64,000 nt of DNA from contig JAYKYS010000011.1 of assembly GCA_036924285.1 (NCBI GenBank), positions 2,976,001-3,040,000 of the forward strand, read 5' to 3'. The translations under genes were made by a program, and so were the position numbers. Origin of the DNA: Asterella californica (Eukaryota; Streptophyta; Marchantiopsida; Marchantiales; Aytoniaceae). The first letter of the stretch is position 1; every line of letters begins with the position of its first letter. This document shows, in pieces, positions 32,619-43,008 of the stretch. The notes under the pieces are model-generated. The model was not told where the DNA came from. It was given only the letters and a program-made list of their open reading frames with translations, and did not search any database.

Positions 32619-34272
32619 TCTGCGGCTCACTGGTTTCATTCTGGTTGAGCGCATCTGTGTAGTTACGGACCGCGAAGAATCCATCGACATATCTGAAGGA
32701 TTTTGTGAAGTCTTAGAGTGTTGTTGATGTCTTGTGTCTCCTTGGAGAGTAAAAATTCGTTCTAAGGGAAAAGTTAAGAGGAGAAAAGACAAAAAGTAAA
32801 GTTCTTTTTGCTCTTATTGGTCCACTTTTGGACCAATGGTGTTCTAGCTGATCCTCGCGACGTTTCTGTAGTTTCTGGAGGCTTCAGAGGTCCATTCGCA
32901 AAACGAAGGGTATGGTTGGAGAGCTCTCGACCGGGACTACAATTTGGGCTGAAGAATCGATCGATTTGATGAAAGTATGAGCGCGTTATGATCGATTGAG
33001 TGGAGGGGAGTGAAATTTGTACCTACTGCTACGTTTCTGGTTGTTCCGAGAGACTCACGAGGAGTTTTGAGGAGCTGTCTGTTGGGTTGGAGAGCTGACG
33101 ACGTGCTGGTCGTTTTGATATCAATTTCATCAGTTTCTTGATCGAATTGGATTCTGAACCGACCGATTGAAGTTGAGAAGTACAGACGGGATAAGGCGGG
33201 GACAGCGAACTGTGATAGCCATGGATAGGTTGCTATTGCTTAAATTCTGTCTCGAATTTCTGAGTGAAACTTTCCAGGATTGAAGCATGCCTTATCAGTA
33301 AGATACTTGGGAAGTTTCACCTCAAATGGTCGAGTAGTTTGTTCAAAATCTTGGATCAAATGTACCTGGATCTGTAAAGCTCTGAAGTTAGCACAGATTA
33401 CGGTTTGATCCATATCTGAGAATTGGTTTGAGATTTCGACCTGAAAATTGTTCAGGGTAGGAGTGAAGGGTCCAATCAAGCTTCCTGTGAAGTTTGATCA
33501 TCATTGGTCGAGTGGTTTGGAAGGACTGAGATCTCAAAGTTCGAAAATACTTCTGTTATTAGCAGTTTCGGGTTTTTCGGTATCATCTATTGTCAATTTG
33601 ATCATTTTCGAGCAATTTGGAGAGGAGTTGTTGCTGAAACTGCCATACATGCATACAACTCAACATTGGAAGGTGTGGGCTGATTTCAGCTCTTGGTGAT
33701 GAAGGAGAACGGAGCCACCATGAGTCTTAAGCCGTTGTTTGGGTTCTCGGAGCTGCCAGGTACTACCGCCGTTGGCGCTATATTGAGATCTGAATAGTGT
33801 TTTGGATTATGCATGTTTTACCTTGCTGGAATACTTGGTAGACCAGGGTGTATAGCAAGTTGTATCGATACTCTATCAAGTTGATTGAGTGATCTTAGTA
33901 TCTTCTGATTGTACTATGAAGTTGTGATAGTTGGATCGATGGCCAGTTAGCGTCGCTGGGGAGCTATTCAGAAGTCAGGCTTCCAGTGATATAGATGAAT
34001 AACTTCAGTTAGATAATACAGATCTGAGTATTTTTAGTTAAAATACAAAAGATCTGTTTGTAACACAAGTTTATGCAACCTATACGTAACCTTGGATCGT
34101 AGCAAACTTTAAACTCGAGACGAGCGGATACAAGGTCACTCAGGCTAGAAGAGTAGATAGTGAAACATTTGAGTGGAAACATCCAGATCTAGATCCAACC
34201 TTGTCAATCCACATACCTCTACACAGCCATGTACCCCGTGTATTCCTAGACAGAAAAACACGTTATACGATA

Positions 34273-34960
34273 CCGTCTGAACTACCCTCTCCGCCAAACC
34301 ATCCGCCTCAGGATGATCTCGAGATGTAGTCCGATGATCAATCAGCGCCTGATCACACAAGGCCTGAAACTCACCAAGGAACTCTGTACCTTGGTCTGTC
34401 AGCACTTCAGCTGGTGCTCCAAAATGACTCAGCACTCGATCTAAGAACGCATACGCTGTCCCTTCACTCGCCTTGTCTGGTAATGCCACCAACTCAATCC
34501 ACTTGGAGAAGTGCTCCACCATCACCAACACATACCGGTGGTGACGTACGGTCAACGGTAAGGGTCCCGCAAAATCCAAACTCCAACAATAACCCAACCC
34601 CATAATCGGTAAGGGGTGTAACTGTGGAGTAGGAGCATTAAACGAAGCTCGTACTCGATCACAAACCACACATCGTGCGACAAACTGTTGCACATCGATG
34701 TGCATACCACGCCACCAATACTGTCCTTGGAGTAAGCTATGTGTACGCTTCACTCCAAAATGTCCCAACTCCTCATGGGCATGTCGTACTAACTGTGCCC
34801 TCTGGGATGGATGTGGCACTATCCGTACCCTCCCATCACCCCACACTCGAAGTACGTGTCGTCCTTCTCGTCGAAATCTCTTCGCTCGTTGAAGGACACG
34901 ATCTCGCTCCTTGGCACTTACTGTGCCTACTACCACACCAGTACGTAGATACTCCATCAC
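34273..34960 (-). pseudogene. PHD-Gypsy integrase, zinc module and catalytic core
   Basis: Starts within the linker between RNase H and integrase (DRVLQRAKRFRREG). The HHCC module reads H-A-H-E-E-L-G-H-F-G ... C-V-V-C-D-R, followed by the core with first Asp in S-L-D-F-A-G-P, second in L-T-D-Q-G-T-E-F and Glu in D-G-L-A-E-R. The D, D, E set is complete. The frame runs into E2 at the target duplication and resumes at 23461. At its upstream end (34961-34963) it abuts an E1-type LTR, and the RT/RNase H that should precede it is missing. Confidence 0.9.
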
Positions 34961-34962
34961 GG

Positions 34963-35888
34963 TGTCGTGATGTGAATTATTTTACATTGTAAATAATTCA
35001 CCTCTTTGTCAAGCGTTAGTGTCTCTGAGTAGAGTTAGGATCTCAGAGATGTCGACACTTGAGGATGTTATATATTTTGAGTCTTGGTAGGTTGATTACC
35101 ATGTTGATAGGGTTTAAGCTCATGGGTTGTATTTGCGTGTCGCCCATGCACGCTTTCTAGCTGATTTAAGTTATTTTTCGGGGCTGCGTGTTGTTTTAGG
35201 TAGTTTAAGTTTTACGCTGGCACTCTAGGGAGCTTGACGTGGTACTACCACGTCAAGCTCCCTAGACACGCAGCCCCGATTTTCAGTGTCACTCGCAGCA
35301 GATTTGAGGAAATTGCTTCAAAACTTCGAGGTTGTGTTCTCCGCCAGCATGGCTACGATTTCACAAAACGTTTCATATAGATTGAGCAAATGAGTAATTC
35401 AGGGCGGCCGCTGAAGCTGAGGGGGTCTGAAAAGCTCTTAATCTAGAGCAGCGACTTCAGAGGAGGAGATCTACAGTTCTGTGTACATTCAGGAGTCCCA
35501 ACTTCACAGGGATGTTCAGCACCCTGTAGACTGCAAATCCTGTAAGAAACTTCGAAATTGATCGAGCCAAACTCCTGTTATAGGTTGAAATAGCCAGCTA
35601 GGTACCAGAAATTGCCGTAGTTTTCTTGCTCAAAACTTTTCTGTTCATATCTCCGTGTCAGAATTTGATCTCAGGCTGAAATTTCGTCTGTGAGTTCAGT
35701 AGTACCTCATTTGCATGTAGGGGAAGTTTAGAGGTCTAAACCTTCATAGTTTTCCTCTCCGTAAGTGTCAAAGTTCACCGTCGAATCTTATTACTGCCAG
35801 CTAGACCTGAATTTCGCCTTCTGGGTATATTACTAGATCTTACACATCTGTGTGAGTGTTTATAGCCCTATTGTGACCTGAGGAGCAA
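34963..35888 (+). repeat. Diverged E1-type LTR fragment with fold-back
   Basis: Begins with the E1 LTR start (TGTCGTGATGTGAATTATTTTAC differs by one base in the first stretch) and can be followed to about 35888, where it meets the E3 leader. About 310 bp corresponding to 4275-4580 of the E1 LTR is missing and replaced by an inverted filler. No target duplication pairs with its left end. Confidence 0.8.
35178..35279. repeat. Fold-back palindrome inside the LTR fragment
   Basis: 35225-35244 and 35246-35265 are perfect 20-bp inverted arms around a single C. Beyond them 35267-35279 is the inverse of about 35178-35190 (CGGGGCTGCGTGT), the arm in between being shortened on one side. Confidence 0.9.
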
Positions 35889-35938
35889 GGAGTTGAAACG
35901 GAGAAGCTGTCATCTTCAGACGAAAATTCAGCTAACGC

Positions 35939-36106
35939 ATGATGGAGATAGTAATCCAGATGGTGGAGAAGATGACAATGAGGATGCGACTCATGCATAC
36001 GTTCGGTGAGGAGATAGCGCATGCGATTATGGTGGAACCCTTTCCTTTCTTGCTACCGATGGTTGATTATGCTCGCATGGAGTTAGTAATGTTCATCCTA
36101 TACTAG
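35939..36106 (+). CDS. E3 leader small protein (55 aa), same family as A and B
   Basis: ATG at 35939, stop TAG at 36104-36106, 54 bp before gag. The key residues are G23, E25, P36 and P40 in T-F-G-E-E and EPFPFLLP, with 15 residues after P40. These are exactly the spacings of E2 proteins A and B, although E2 is a different Gypsy lineage. Its ATG overlaps the stop of the degenerate upstream frame (ATGA). The N-terminus is Met-rich and probably helical. E4 and E6 have the orthologous ORF in the same place with a shared frame break. Function unknown. Confidence 0.6.
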   Translation: MMEIVIQMVEKMTMRMRLMHTFGEEIAHAIMVEPFPFLLPMVDYARMELVMFILY

Positions 36107-36159
36107 AAAACGAAGAGAGATATCGTGTTGAGGAGAGGAGAAGACATCAAGAATTTAAG

Positions 36160-37047
36160 ATGGGGAAGCTTCCGGTTTTCTATGGAAAGGATGGTGAGGA
36201 TGTAGAAACCTTTGTGCGAGATTTCAAGCGAGCATGCATAGGAAACCATGAGAGGAAGAAGGAAGAGTGGGCATCACTATTACCTGATTTCTTAGAGGAT
36301 ACCGCATTGACTTGGTATGAGGAATACAGAAGGAACAAGACTGAGATAGATACATGGGAAAGCTTGACGGAGGCTCTAATTGAGAACTTTCTGCCGGATG
36401 AGAGCTATGAGAAGCTCATGACCGAGGTGACCTTCTTGAAGCAAGGAGATGCTGAGAAGGTGAGAGTTTATGCAGAAAAGACCGAGAAGTTGGAGGCTCG
36501 TTTCAAGACTATATTGAAGAAGAGCGGTGATAATGTGGAGGCTACAATGGTGGGAATTGTGGCCATGCTTACCAAGAACTTTGTGGCAGGTCTGAAGCCT
36601 CAAATCAGAACTCAGGTGAAGTACGAGAAGCCCACCACTAAGGCGAAGGCGATTGAAATTGCGGTTCGAATGGAAGAGAGTTTGGAAGATGATGACGTTC
36701 TTCTAGGAGAAGCAAAGGCAGCAAGTGTTGCAGGGATTACACTCGGTGGTAGAGCTGCTCAAAGAATCCCGACGCCTGCCGTGGTTAACACACCTGCTGT
36801 GGTTGCTGTCAACCCTCCGACGCCTAATCTTCAAGATGAACTAAGACAAATAACAGAAACGTTGACGGATCTGAAGATCAATGTAGTACAATTGAAAGAG
36901 CGGAGGAACCAAGGAGGAGGAGGAGGCCAACGAGGTTATGGAGGAAATTTCAATCGAGGGCCTCAAAATGAATTCGGTGGTATCTCGTGCTACGGATGTG
37001 GTGGTCCTCATTTTCAAAGGAATTGTCCACACTCCATCCAAAATTGA
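36160..37047 (+). CDS. gag: E3 Gag
   Basis: Gag of 295 residues starting MGKLPVF. The capsid-like retrotransposon Gag core has TALTWYEEYRRN, then W-ESLTEALIENFLP and LKQGDAEKVRVYAEK. A Gly-rich linker (GGGGGQRGYGG) leads to one zinc knuckle C-YGC-GGPHFQRNC near residue 281. TGA at 37045-37047 ends the frame; the same frame stays open afterwards straight into protease. E4 has no stop at this point, so either the TGA is a mutation or it acts as a readthrough stop as in some retroviruses. The first explanation is simpler. Confidence 0.85.
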   Translation: MGKLPVFYGKDGEDVETFVRDFKRACIGNHERKKEEWASLLPDFLEDTALTWYEEYRRNKTEIDTWESLTEALIENFLPDESYEKLMTEVTFLKQGDAEKVRVYAEKTEKLEARFKTILKKSGDNVEATMVGIVAMLTKNFVAGLKPQIRTQVKYEKPTTKAKAIEIAVRMEESLEDDDVLLGEAKAASVAGITLGGRAAQRIPTPAVVNTPAVVAVNPPTPNLQDELRQITETLTDLKINVVQLKERRNQGGGGGQRGYGGNFNRGPQNEFGGISCYGCGGPHFQRNCPHSIQN

Positions 37048-40000
37048 GGACGGAACAATGAAGGTGCAAGAGGAAATCTGGGAGGAGGAGTTCCGCCACA
37101 AAACAAAGACAAAGGCGTTGTCACAATTGATGCGGTGAAGGTACCAAATGTCTACGAGAGAGGAGAATGTTCTTACTCTCAAGTGGAACTCTTAGCTCAC
37201 GAGAGGAAGAGGACGAGGTTTTCAGAGGAACCTATGATCATTGGGGATTCTCAAAGAAGGAGCACTCGTTCCAGCACTATGTCTTCTTCTCAGAAGGAGC
37301 CTAGGAAGAAGCTGGGAATGGAGGATTTCACCATTTCAGCTGCTCAACCTAGATATGACGTAGTGGAGGATGTTGGCACGCAAAAAGCCAACAACACAGT
37401 GGGTCAATTGATCGCACTCAACCCAAGCTTGAGGAGAGAGCTTCGAGGCGGATTGAGCTCGAGAAGGACCAAGAAGAAGAAATCTAAGGGCAAGATCAAC
37501 GTCTCAAGTGTGGGAGTTGGTGTAGTGGATGCTCAGGCCTCTGAGGTATGCACTAAAGCATCCAAGATCGAGGTTCGTTTGAATGGACACTTTGTACCTG
37601 ATGTGTTGGTGGACGGAGGTTCTGCTGTGAATGCGATATCTGAACGTTTGATGAAGCGGTTGGGGATGAAACCCACGAGACCGGCGAGCATCATTGTTGG
37701 TATGGCAAACAAGCAAAGGGTGAGACCTCTTGGAGTCCTAGAGAAAGTAGTGGTGTCGGTTATGGGGGTACAAACCTGGATGTCTTTTCAAATTCTGAAA
37801 GATTCCAGCTATGACTTACTCCTTGGAAGACCTTGGTTGAGAGCCGTTCGTACAACTGATAGATGGCACAAAGGTTACTTGAGGATAGGACCTAGCGACC
37901 ATCGAGTGAAGGTGCCTCTCTCAAGTGGTGGCTGTGTAACTTCTGATTCTGATAGACCAACCAGCGACTATTGGGAGTCAGAAACCGAAGACAATGGAAG
38001 TGTCTCCGGAGTAGATACAGGTGGTTCTTCTGATGAGGAGACGTCAGAAGATGAAGAGTTTGATATGGATTGTATCACGCCTCATATTGGAGCTATTGAT
38101 TTGCTCCCTCGTCCATCTGTTGAGAAGGACCCGGTCAAAACAAAATTAAGTGGAGAGGAGCTAGAGCGAAGACTAGCAACCATCAAGTTTGATCCCAGGG
38201 TGACTTCGGAAGAGAAGAGAAGATTCTTGGAGATATTCAGGAAGTACATCTACGTGTTTTCTTTCAGCTATAAAGATCTGAAGGAGGTGACATTGGAGAC
38301 GCACCGGATCGACGTGGAGGAGGACGCGAGATCTGTTCGACAAAAGCAACGGAGGATCAGCCCGCCAACAGCAGTGATCGTCAAAGAAGAGATTGATAAA
38401 CTGAAGGAAGCTGGGTTCATTTACGAAGTGGAGAATTCAGAATGGGTATCGCCCATCGTGATCGTGAAGAAGAAGAACGGTAAGCTTCGCATATGTGAGG
38501 ATTACAAGAAGTTGAATGTGGTCACAAAGAAGGATTACTACCCGTTGCCATTCATCGATGAGATCTTGGAAGAAGTCGTAGGTCACGAATGGTACAGTTT
38601 TGGAGACGGTTATAGTGGATATAACCAGATCCATATAGTCCCTGAGCATCAACACTTAACGACCTTCACTACTCCGTGGGGTACATTTGCGTTTCACGTG
38701 ATGCCGTTCGAGTTATGTAATGCTCCAGCTACTTTTCAACGGTTCATGAACAAAGTGTTCGAACCGTTTCTTGGGAAGTTTGTTAGAGACTTCATTGATG
38801 ACTTTTGTGTGTATGGGCGGAAGGAGGATCACTTTGATCATCTGATCAAAGTATTAAAGCGATTGGAGCAAGCTAATGCATCTCTGAATCCAGAAAAGTG
38901 CATTTTTGGATGCGAGGAGGGTTTGTTGTTGGGACACATCGTCTCCAAAAATGGAATAGGAGTGGATCCAGACAAGGTGAAGAAGATAGTCGAACTACCA
39001 TTCCTTACTAGCTTGACCAAGTTGAGACAATTTCTTGGGATGGTGGGATATTATCGTATATTCATTTCATCCTTTTCCAATAAAGCTCAATCGTTGACCA
39101 ACTACATGAAGAAGGGTCTAGTCTTCGAGCTGATACTTCAAGATCAGAAGGCTAAGGAGGCGTTTGAAGAATTGAAGAAGGCATTGGTGATAGTCCCAAT
39201 CCTCGCCAAACCTGACTGGAGCAAGTCATTCATTGTTTATACTGATGCATCCAATGTTGCGATTGGATGTACCTTGAGTCAATTAGATGAGAATGGACAC
39301 GACCATCCAATAGCTTATGCTAGTAGACAGATGGTGCAGGCTGAGAAGAACTATTCCGTTATAGAGAGAGAAGGGTTGGCCGTGATCTTTGCTTTGAAGA
39401 AGTTTCGGCACTATTTGTTAGGAGGAAAATTTTCTATAGTGACTAATCACAAAGCTTTGAAGTACATCTTCAATAAGCCCAACGCGGAGGGAAGGATAGC
39501 TCGATGGAAGATCCTCATGGCAGAATATGACTACGTCATTGAGGATAGACCGGGGAGGAAGCATGTCAACGCAGATTTGTTGTCGAGAGCTTACGACGAA
39601 TTGGGGGAAGAACCATTAGATGATACTTTTCCGGACGAAGACTTGATGACCATCACGTTGAGCAATGAGGTGCCGGAAGAGTACAAGGAGGTGTGGAATT
39701 TCCTTTTTGATGGATCATTTCCTGAAGGTATGCGAGCGAGAGAGAAGAATGCTCTAATGAGAAGGTGTAAGCCATACACCATTGTTGAAGGAGTTCTTTT
39801 TCATCAAGGTGCTGATGGACTGCTACGACGAGCTGTGGGCAAGGAGGAAGCTGTGAGGTTGATGCTGGAGTTCCACGATGGACCTGTATGTGGTGATCAC
39901 TTTGCTGGTAAGGTGATGGCTTTCAAAATCTTAGACGTTGGATATCATTGGAAGCGTATTTTCAAGGACTGTTTGGAGTATTGCAGAACTTGCGATGTGT

Positions 40001-40983
40001 GTCAAGCCTTTGCCAAGAAGTCTACTAGCACTCCTCCCTTGAGATCAGTTCCTGTGCTAGGTCCATTTGAGAAATGGAGAATTGATCATGTCGGTCCTTT
40101 AAACAAAACACCTCGTGGCAACAGATATATCGTGATTGCAACCGATTATTTGACCAAGTGGGTGGAAGCCAGACCACTTAAAGCCACAAGTGAGGAAGAG
40201 GTTGGCCGTTTCTTATGGGAACGGATCATTACTAGGTTTGGATGCCCTCTTGAGTTGGTTTCTGATAGGGGTGGTGAATTTGTGGGAAGCATCACAACCG
40301 CTATGTTGGAACATTTCTCCATCAAGCCGCGAGTGACAACTTCTTACAAACGGAATGCTAACGGGTTAGCTGAGAAGACCAATCATACCTTGTGTGCGAT
40401 GCTGGCCAAGGATGCTGATATGGAGGACGCAAAGCACAACTGGGATAAGAGGTTACATGCAATCTTGTGGGAGTATAAGACTACTACGAAGACTTCGACG
40501 GGGTACACTCCTTTTCATCTTGTTTATGGTGTGGAATCGAAGTTGCCCATTCAGTTTGATTTACCTACCTTTCAAACTGTCCACAAGAGGTTAAAGAGGT
40601 CGATTGGAGCAGCAGCTGAGAAGTCTAGAAGGGAGCAACTATTAGAGTTGGAGGAAGCACGAGTGGTGGCAATGGTTCAGATGGAGAAGGCGCAAGAACG
40701 TCAGCAGAAATATTACGACAAGCGTCTCCGTAAGAAAGAAGTGAAGCCGTTCAAGGAAGGAGATATGGTAATGCTTTTTGATGCCATTAGGTATAAGAGA
40801 GCTAGGAAGAAGTTCTTTCCACGTTACTTTGGTCCTTTCATTGTCGAGAAGGTATGGAGTAATTTTACATACGACTTGAAAGAGCTAGGAGGACGGAGGT
40901 TTGACCGGGTGAATCACGACAAGCTCAAGCTCTTCCATCAAAGGAAAGTCACCGTTCACTCCGAGGACGGAGTGAAAACTTAG
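37048..40983 (+). CDS. pol: E3 protease-RT-RNase H-integrase polyprotein
   Basis: One open frame in phase with gag. Protease: V-D-G-G-S-A-V-N near 37608 and LLLGRPWL near 37832. RT: PLPFIDEIL, YSFGDGYSGYNQ, catalytic FIDDFCVYG near 38791. RNase H: VYTDASN near 39237 and HVNADLLSRAY near 39563. Integrase: HHCC (C-x2-C as C-DVC near 39992), catalytic Asp in R-I-D-H-V-G-P near 40080, Asp in V-S-D-R-G-G-E-F, Glu in G-L-A-E-K-T; GPY/F as RYFGPFIVEKVWSNF. Against E4, three conserved positions look damaged: C-E-D-Y for C-I-D-Y, MPF-E-LCNA for MPF-G-LCNA and W-R-I-D-H for W-G-I-D-F. So it is open but may be inactive. Confidence 0.9.
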   Translation, partial: GRNNEGARGNLGGGVPPQNKDKGVVTIDAVKVPNVYERGECSYSQVELLAHERKRTRFSEEPMIIGDSQRRSTRSSTMSSSQKEPRKKLGMEDFTISAAQPRYDVVEDVGTQKANNTVGQLIALNPSLRRELRGGLSSRRTKKKKSKGKINVSSVGVGVVDAQASEVCTKASKIEVRLNGHFVPDVLVDGGSAVNAISERLMKRLGMKPTRPASIIVGMANKQRVRPLGVLEKVVVSVMGVQTWMSFQILKDSSYDLLLGRPWLRAVRTTDRWHKGYLRIGPSDHRVKVPLSSGGCVTSDSDRPTSDYWESETEDNGSVSGVDTGGSSDEETSEDEEFDMDCITPHIGAIDLLPRPSVEKDPVKTKLSGEELERRLATIKFDPRVTSEEKRRFLEIFRKYIYVFSFSYKDLKEVTLETHRIDVEEDARSVRQKQRRISPPTAVIVKEEIDKLKEAGFIYEVENSEWVSPIVIVKKKNGKLRICEDYKKLNVVTKKDYYPLPFIDEILEEVVGHEWYSFGDGYSGYNQIHIVPEHQHLTTFTTPWGTFAFHVMPFELCNAPATFQRFMNKVFEPFLGKFVRDFIDDFCVYGRKEDHFDHLIKVLKRLEQANASLNPEKCIFGCEEGLLLGHIVSKNGIGVDPDKVKKIVELPFLTSLTKLRQFLGMVGYYRIFISSFSNKAQSLTNYMKKGLVFELILQDQKAKEAFEELKKALVIVPILAKPDWSKSFIVYTDASNVAIGCTLSQLDENGHDHPIAYASRQMVQAEKNYSVIEREGLAVIFALKKFRHYLLGGKFSIVTNHKALKYIFNKPNAEGRIARWKILMAEYDYVIEDRPGRKHVNADLLSRAYDELGEEPLDDTFPDEDLMTITLSNEVPEEYKEVWNFLFDGSFPEGMRAREKNALMRRCKPYTIVEGVLFHQGADGLLRRAVGKEEAVRLMLEFHDGPVCGDHFAGKVMAFKILDVGYHWKRIFKDCLEYCRTCDVCQAFAKKSTSTPPLRSVPVLGPFEKWRIDHVGPLNKTPRGNRYIVIATDYLTKWVEARPLKATSEEEVGRFLWERIITRFGCPLELVSDRGGEFVGSITTAMLEHFSIKPRVTTSYKRNANGLAEKTNHTLCAMLAKDADMEDAKHNWDKRLHAILWEYKTTTKTSTGYTPFHLVYGVESKLPIQFDLPTFQTVHKRLKRSIGAAAEKSRREQLLELEEARVVAMVQMEKAQERQQKYYDKRLRKKEVKPFKEGDMVMLFDAIRYKRARKKFFPRYFGPFIVEKVWSNFTYDLKELGGRRFDRVNHDKLKLFHQRKVTVHSEDGVKT

Positions 40984-40995
40984 TCCGGGGGTAAA
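40984..40995 (+). other. E3 polypurine tract
   Basis: TCCGGGGGTAAA precedes the LTR start, identical in type to E4 (57188-57202). Confidence 0.65.
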
Positions 40996-41777
40996 TGTAA
41001 CACCAGGGGTTGCATAGTAGTAAATATGTGATAAGTTATAACTATGTGTGGTGAGTCTTCTAAATAAGTCCCAAGGCTAGACCATACTCTAAGTTAGTGA
41101 CAGATAACTAGGAGTAGTCACAGTTAGAGTTGGAGATATTTGAGGACAGAATATTAGAATATTCTAAAGTGTGAGAACTACTATTTTGTTTGGTTGTGCA
41201 TAAAATGACAAAGATGTGAATAGTACACTCTTGTCTTATGCGTGACTGATTTTTATTGGTTGTAGAGACTTAAGGGTCAAACAATCAAGGGGGTTGTTGA
41301 CCTTTTTGGCTCAATTATGTGTTAGTATTTTGTCTTATAAGGAGCAATCCGAGATTCCTTTCAAAGATTCCTTTATACTTCTAGAAGGATCCTAATTATT
41401 AGAGTAGAGTCAAAGGAGGAGAAATCTACTCTTGACTTAGGACTTTTATCTTTGACTTGGTCTCGGTAAATTGCAGTAAATCAGATTTACAAGTAGTTAC
41501 CATGGTAAATCTGCAGTAGTATAAATAGAGGGGTTGTGGAGTGACCTCTCATCCTCCTTTGCCTTGTATTTGGAAGCCGTTAGGCCATATCTATAAAGGG
41601 CGTGTTTTTCATCTCTGCGTCTCCATGAGAGTTCTCGTTCCCAGTGAGAAAGAGATATGAGAATGTCGAGAGTTGGATTTAGCAGAAGCCTCCTAGTTCT
41701 ATGATGCGCCTCACCAAAGGCCATCAGAGGTTTACCCTGGGTGAGAGACAGGACCGGTAGCACGCTTGAGGGTCACA
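40996..41777 (+). repeat. E3 3' LTR
   Basis: Begins TGTAACACC after the polypurine tract and ends near ...GAGGGTCACA where the PHD-Gypsy protease frame starts. A TATA box (TATAAATAGAGG) lies at 41520-41531, matching the TATA position type in the E4 LTRs. The exact right end is uncertain by a few bases because the junction has no target duplication. Confidence 0.75.
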
Positions 41778-42435
41778 GAACAACCCTTTGTTCCTCTACT
41801 GGTGGTACAAAAGCTTCACTCCATGCCTGCTGCACCAACTGATCAGCATACTGCTGCAACTCTCCACTCGAACTCCAGAGTGGAACATCCAAGGCAGATG
41901 GTACTAACGTAGACATGCTAGGCATGTCCTCCACCTCCTCAAAGATCGGAGTATCCTCCGCATGGGCATTGCCCTCCAACAACTCGTCCGGCCAAGTGAT
42001 GACCGAACTGAACCCTGCAACGGATGCCATCGTCCCTGGTGTAGACTCCGTCGTCCCAACTCTAGCACTGAACCGCACTGGTAAGCGGCTCATTCGTCCC
42101 TCACCGGACTGCCAACCTGGTTTGTAAGATGCTATCTCCGCCCAATAGTCGATCACGAACCCCATAGGGTACAACACAGCACCTCCCACCAATACATCAT
42201 AAGACTCTGCGGCTGTAACGATGGCCTTGGCCCTCACCATAGAGCCATCCGTGGGGTGATCTGGCCGAACTCTCACCGTCAACATCTCACGTGTCATGTG
42301 TAGAGCCGTACCTCCTGATCCCCCTAGAGATGTCTGCAACTGGAATGGACATCTCTCTATCTCGGACTTCTTCAGACCCAAACCAATACACGCCGCCTTT
42401 CTCAACATCAACGGTTGGGCTCCAGAGTCTAACAA
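41773..42435 (-). pseudogene. PHD-Gypsy aspartic protease
   Basis: Active-site motif L-L-D-S-G-A-Q-P at the start, then ESYDVLVGGAVLYPMGF and YKPGWQSG. The canonical D-S-G triad is intact. It is in frame with 42999-42436 and with gag; a TGA at 42448-42450 just upstream replaces a probable Trp before P-Q-K-V-L-L-D-S-G. The frame ends at the junction with the E3 LTR, so the protease was cut from RT by the foreign insertion or deletion. Confidence 0.85.
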
Positions 42436-42999
42436 GACCTTCTGGGGTCAATACACTTTCCCTGAAGGTGCCACCAAACAAAAGATACCACTTCTGTTGT
42501 CCAACAACACCACACCCGGTGCCAAACCAGCACGGTCAATCGCCGGCCTAGCTGGTAACTCATCTAACCTAGCAGCCGCCGCTTGCCAAGTACCACTGGT
42601 AGCTGTCTTGATCCTCGACTCCATGGACACGTCTACCGTCTCTCGTTGAACTACTTCAACACTAGAGGTAACTACATCCTCGCTCTCATTGAGCGTGGCC
42701 GCCAACTGGAACACTGGAGCCAAGTTGACTCCTAATGCCTTCATATCCGTGGCTGAGAATAGTGAGGCTCGCAAAACTGCTGTAGCTGCCCCCAACATCG
42801 AGTTCGACGTCGCATCCACAGACGTCGAAGGTGGACTCACATCACACCCACTCCTGGATGTCGATGCCTCCAACTCTACTGCACCATCGATAGGTCGTTT
42901 AGGAACCATAGATGTGGTCCTCAACACCTCCGATAACGTGAACGACTTGGGAAGCCTGGCCTGTCTACCAGCCTCCCCGCGTTGTGGATCCAACTCCAC
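42436..42999 (-). pseudogene. PHD-Gypsy Gag-protease linker region
   Basis: Same frame as gag and protease, between TGA 43009-43011 (a likely CGA Arg codon in the S-E-P-R-G-A context) and TGA 42448-42450. It is Ser/Thr/Ala-rich with motifs such as ATAVLRASLFSATDM and TWQAAAARLDEL. No catalytic motif; it joins nucleocapsid to protease. Confidence 0.7.
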
Positions 43000-43008
43000 T
43001 GACGCTCC

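Larger units (their letters stand above)
23466..34272 (+). mobile_element. E2: young full-length Ty3/Gypsy element
   Basis: LTRs of 2403 and 2402 bp differ at about 26 positions counted by eye (near 1%). CCGT (or ACCGT) flanks both sides at 23462-23465 and 34273-34276. Removing the element restores an uninterrupted integrase frame on the minus strand. The internal part has gag-protease in one open frame of 794 codons, followed by RT, RNase H and integrase frames with a few stops. It is the same lineage as E1 by Gag, protease and polypurine tract. Confidence 0.95.
31871..34272 (+). repeat. E2 3' LTR (2402 bp)
   Basis: About 99% identical by eye to 23466-25868. It ends at the CCGT target duplication. 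Confidence 0.95.
35889..41777 (+). mobile_element. E3: Ty3/Gypsy element lacking its 5' LTR
   Basis: Internal region and 3' LTR of a relative of E4. The leader can be aligned from about 35890 with 50745 of E4. The 5' LTR and most of the leader are replaced by the E1-type LTR fragment. The pol frame is open over 1282 codons, the longest in the window. No target duplication is found around the composite, so it arose by deletion or recombination rather than by simple insertion. Confidence 0.85.

Noticed and set aside
37045..37047. Programmed readthrough stop between gag and pol in E3
   Set aside because: The sister E4 has no stop there, so a simple mutation is more likely; kept only as a remark.
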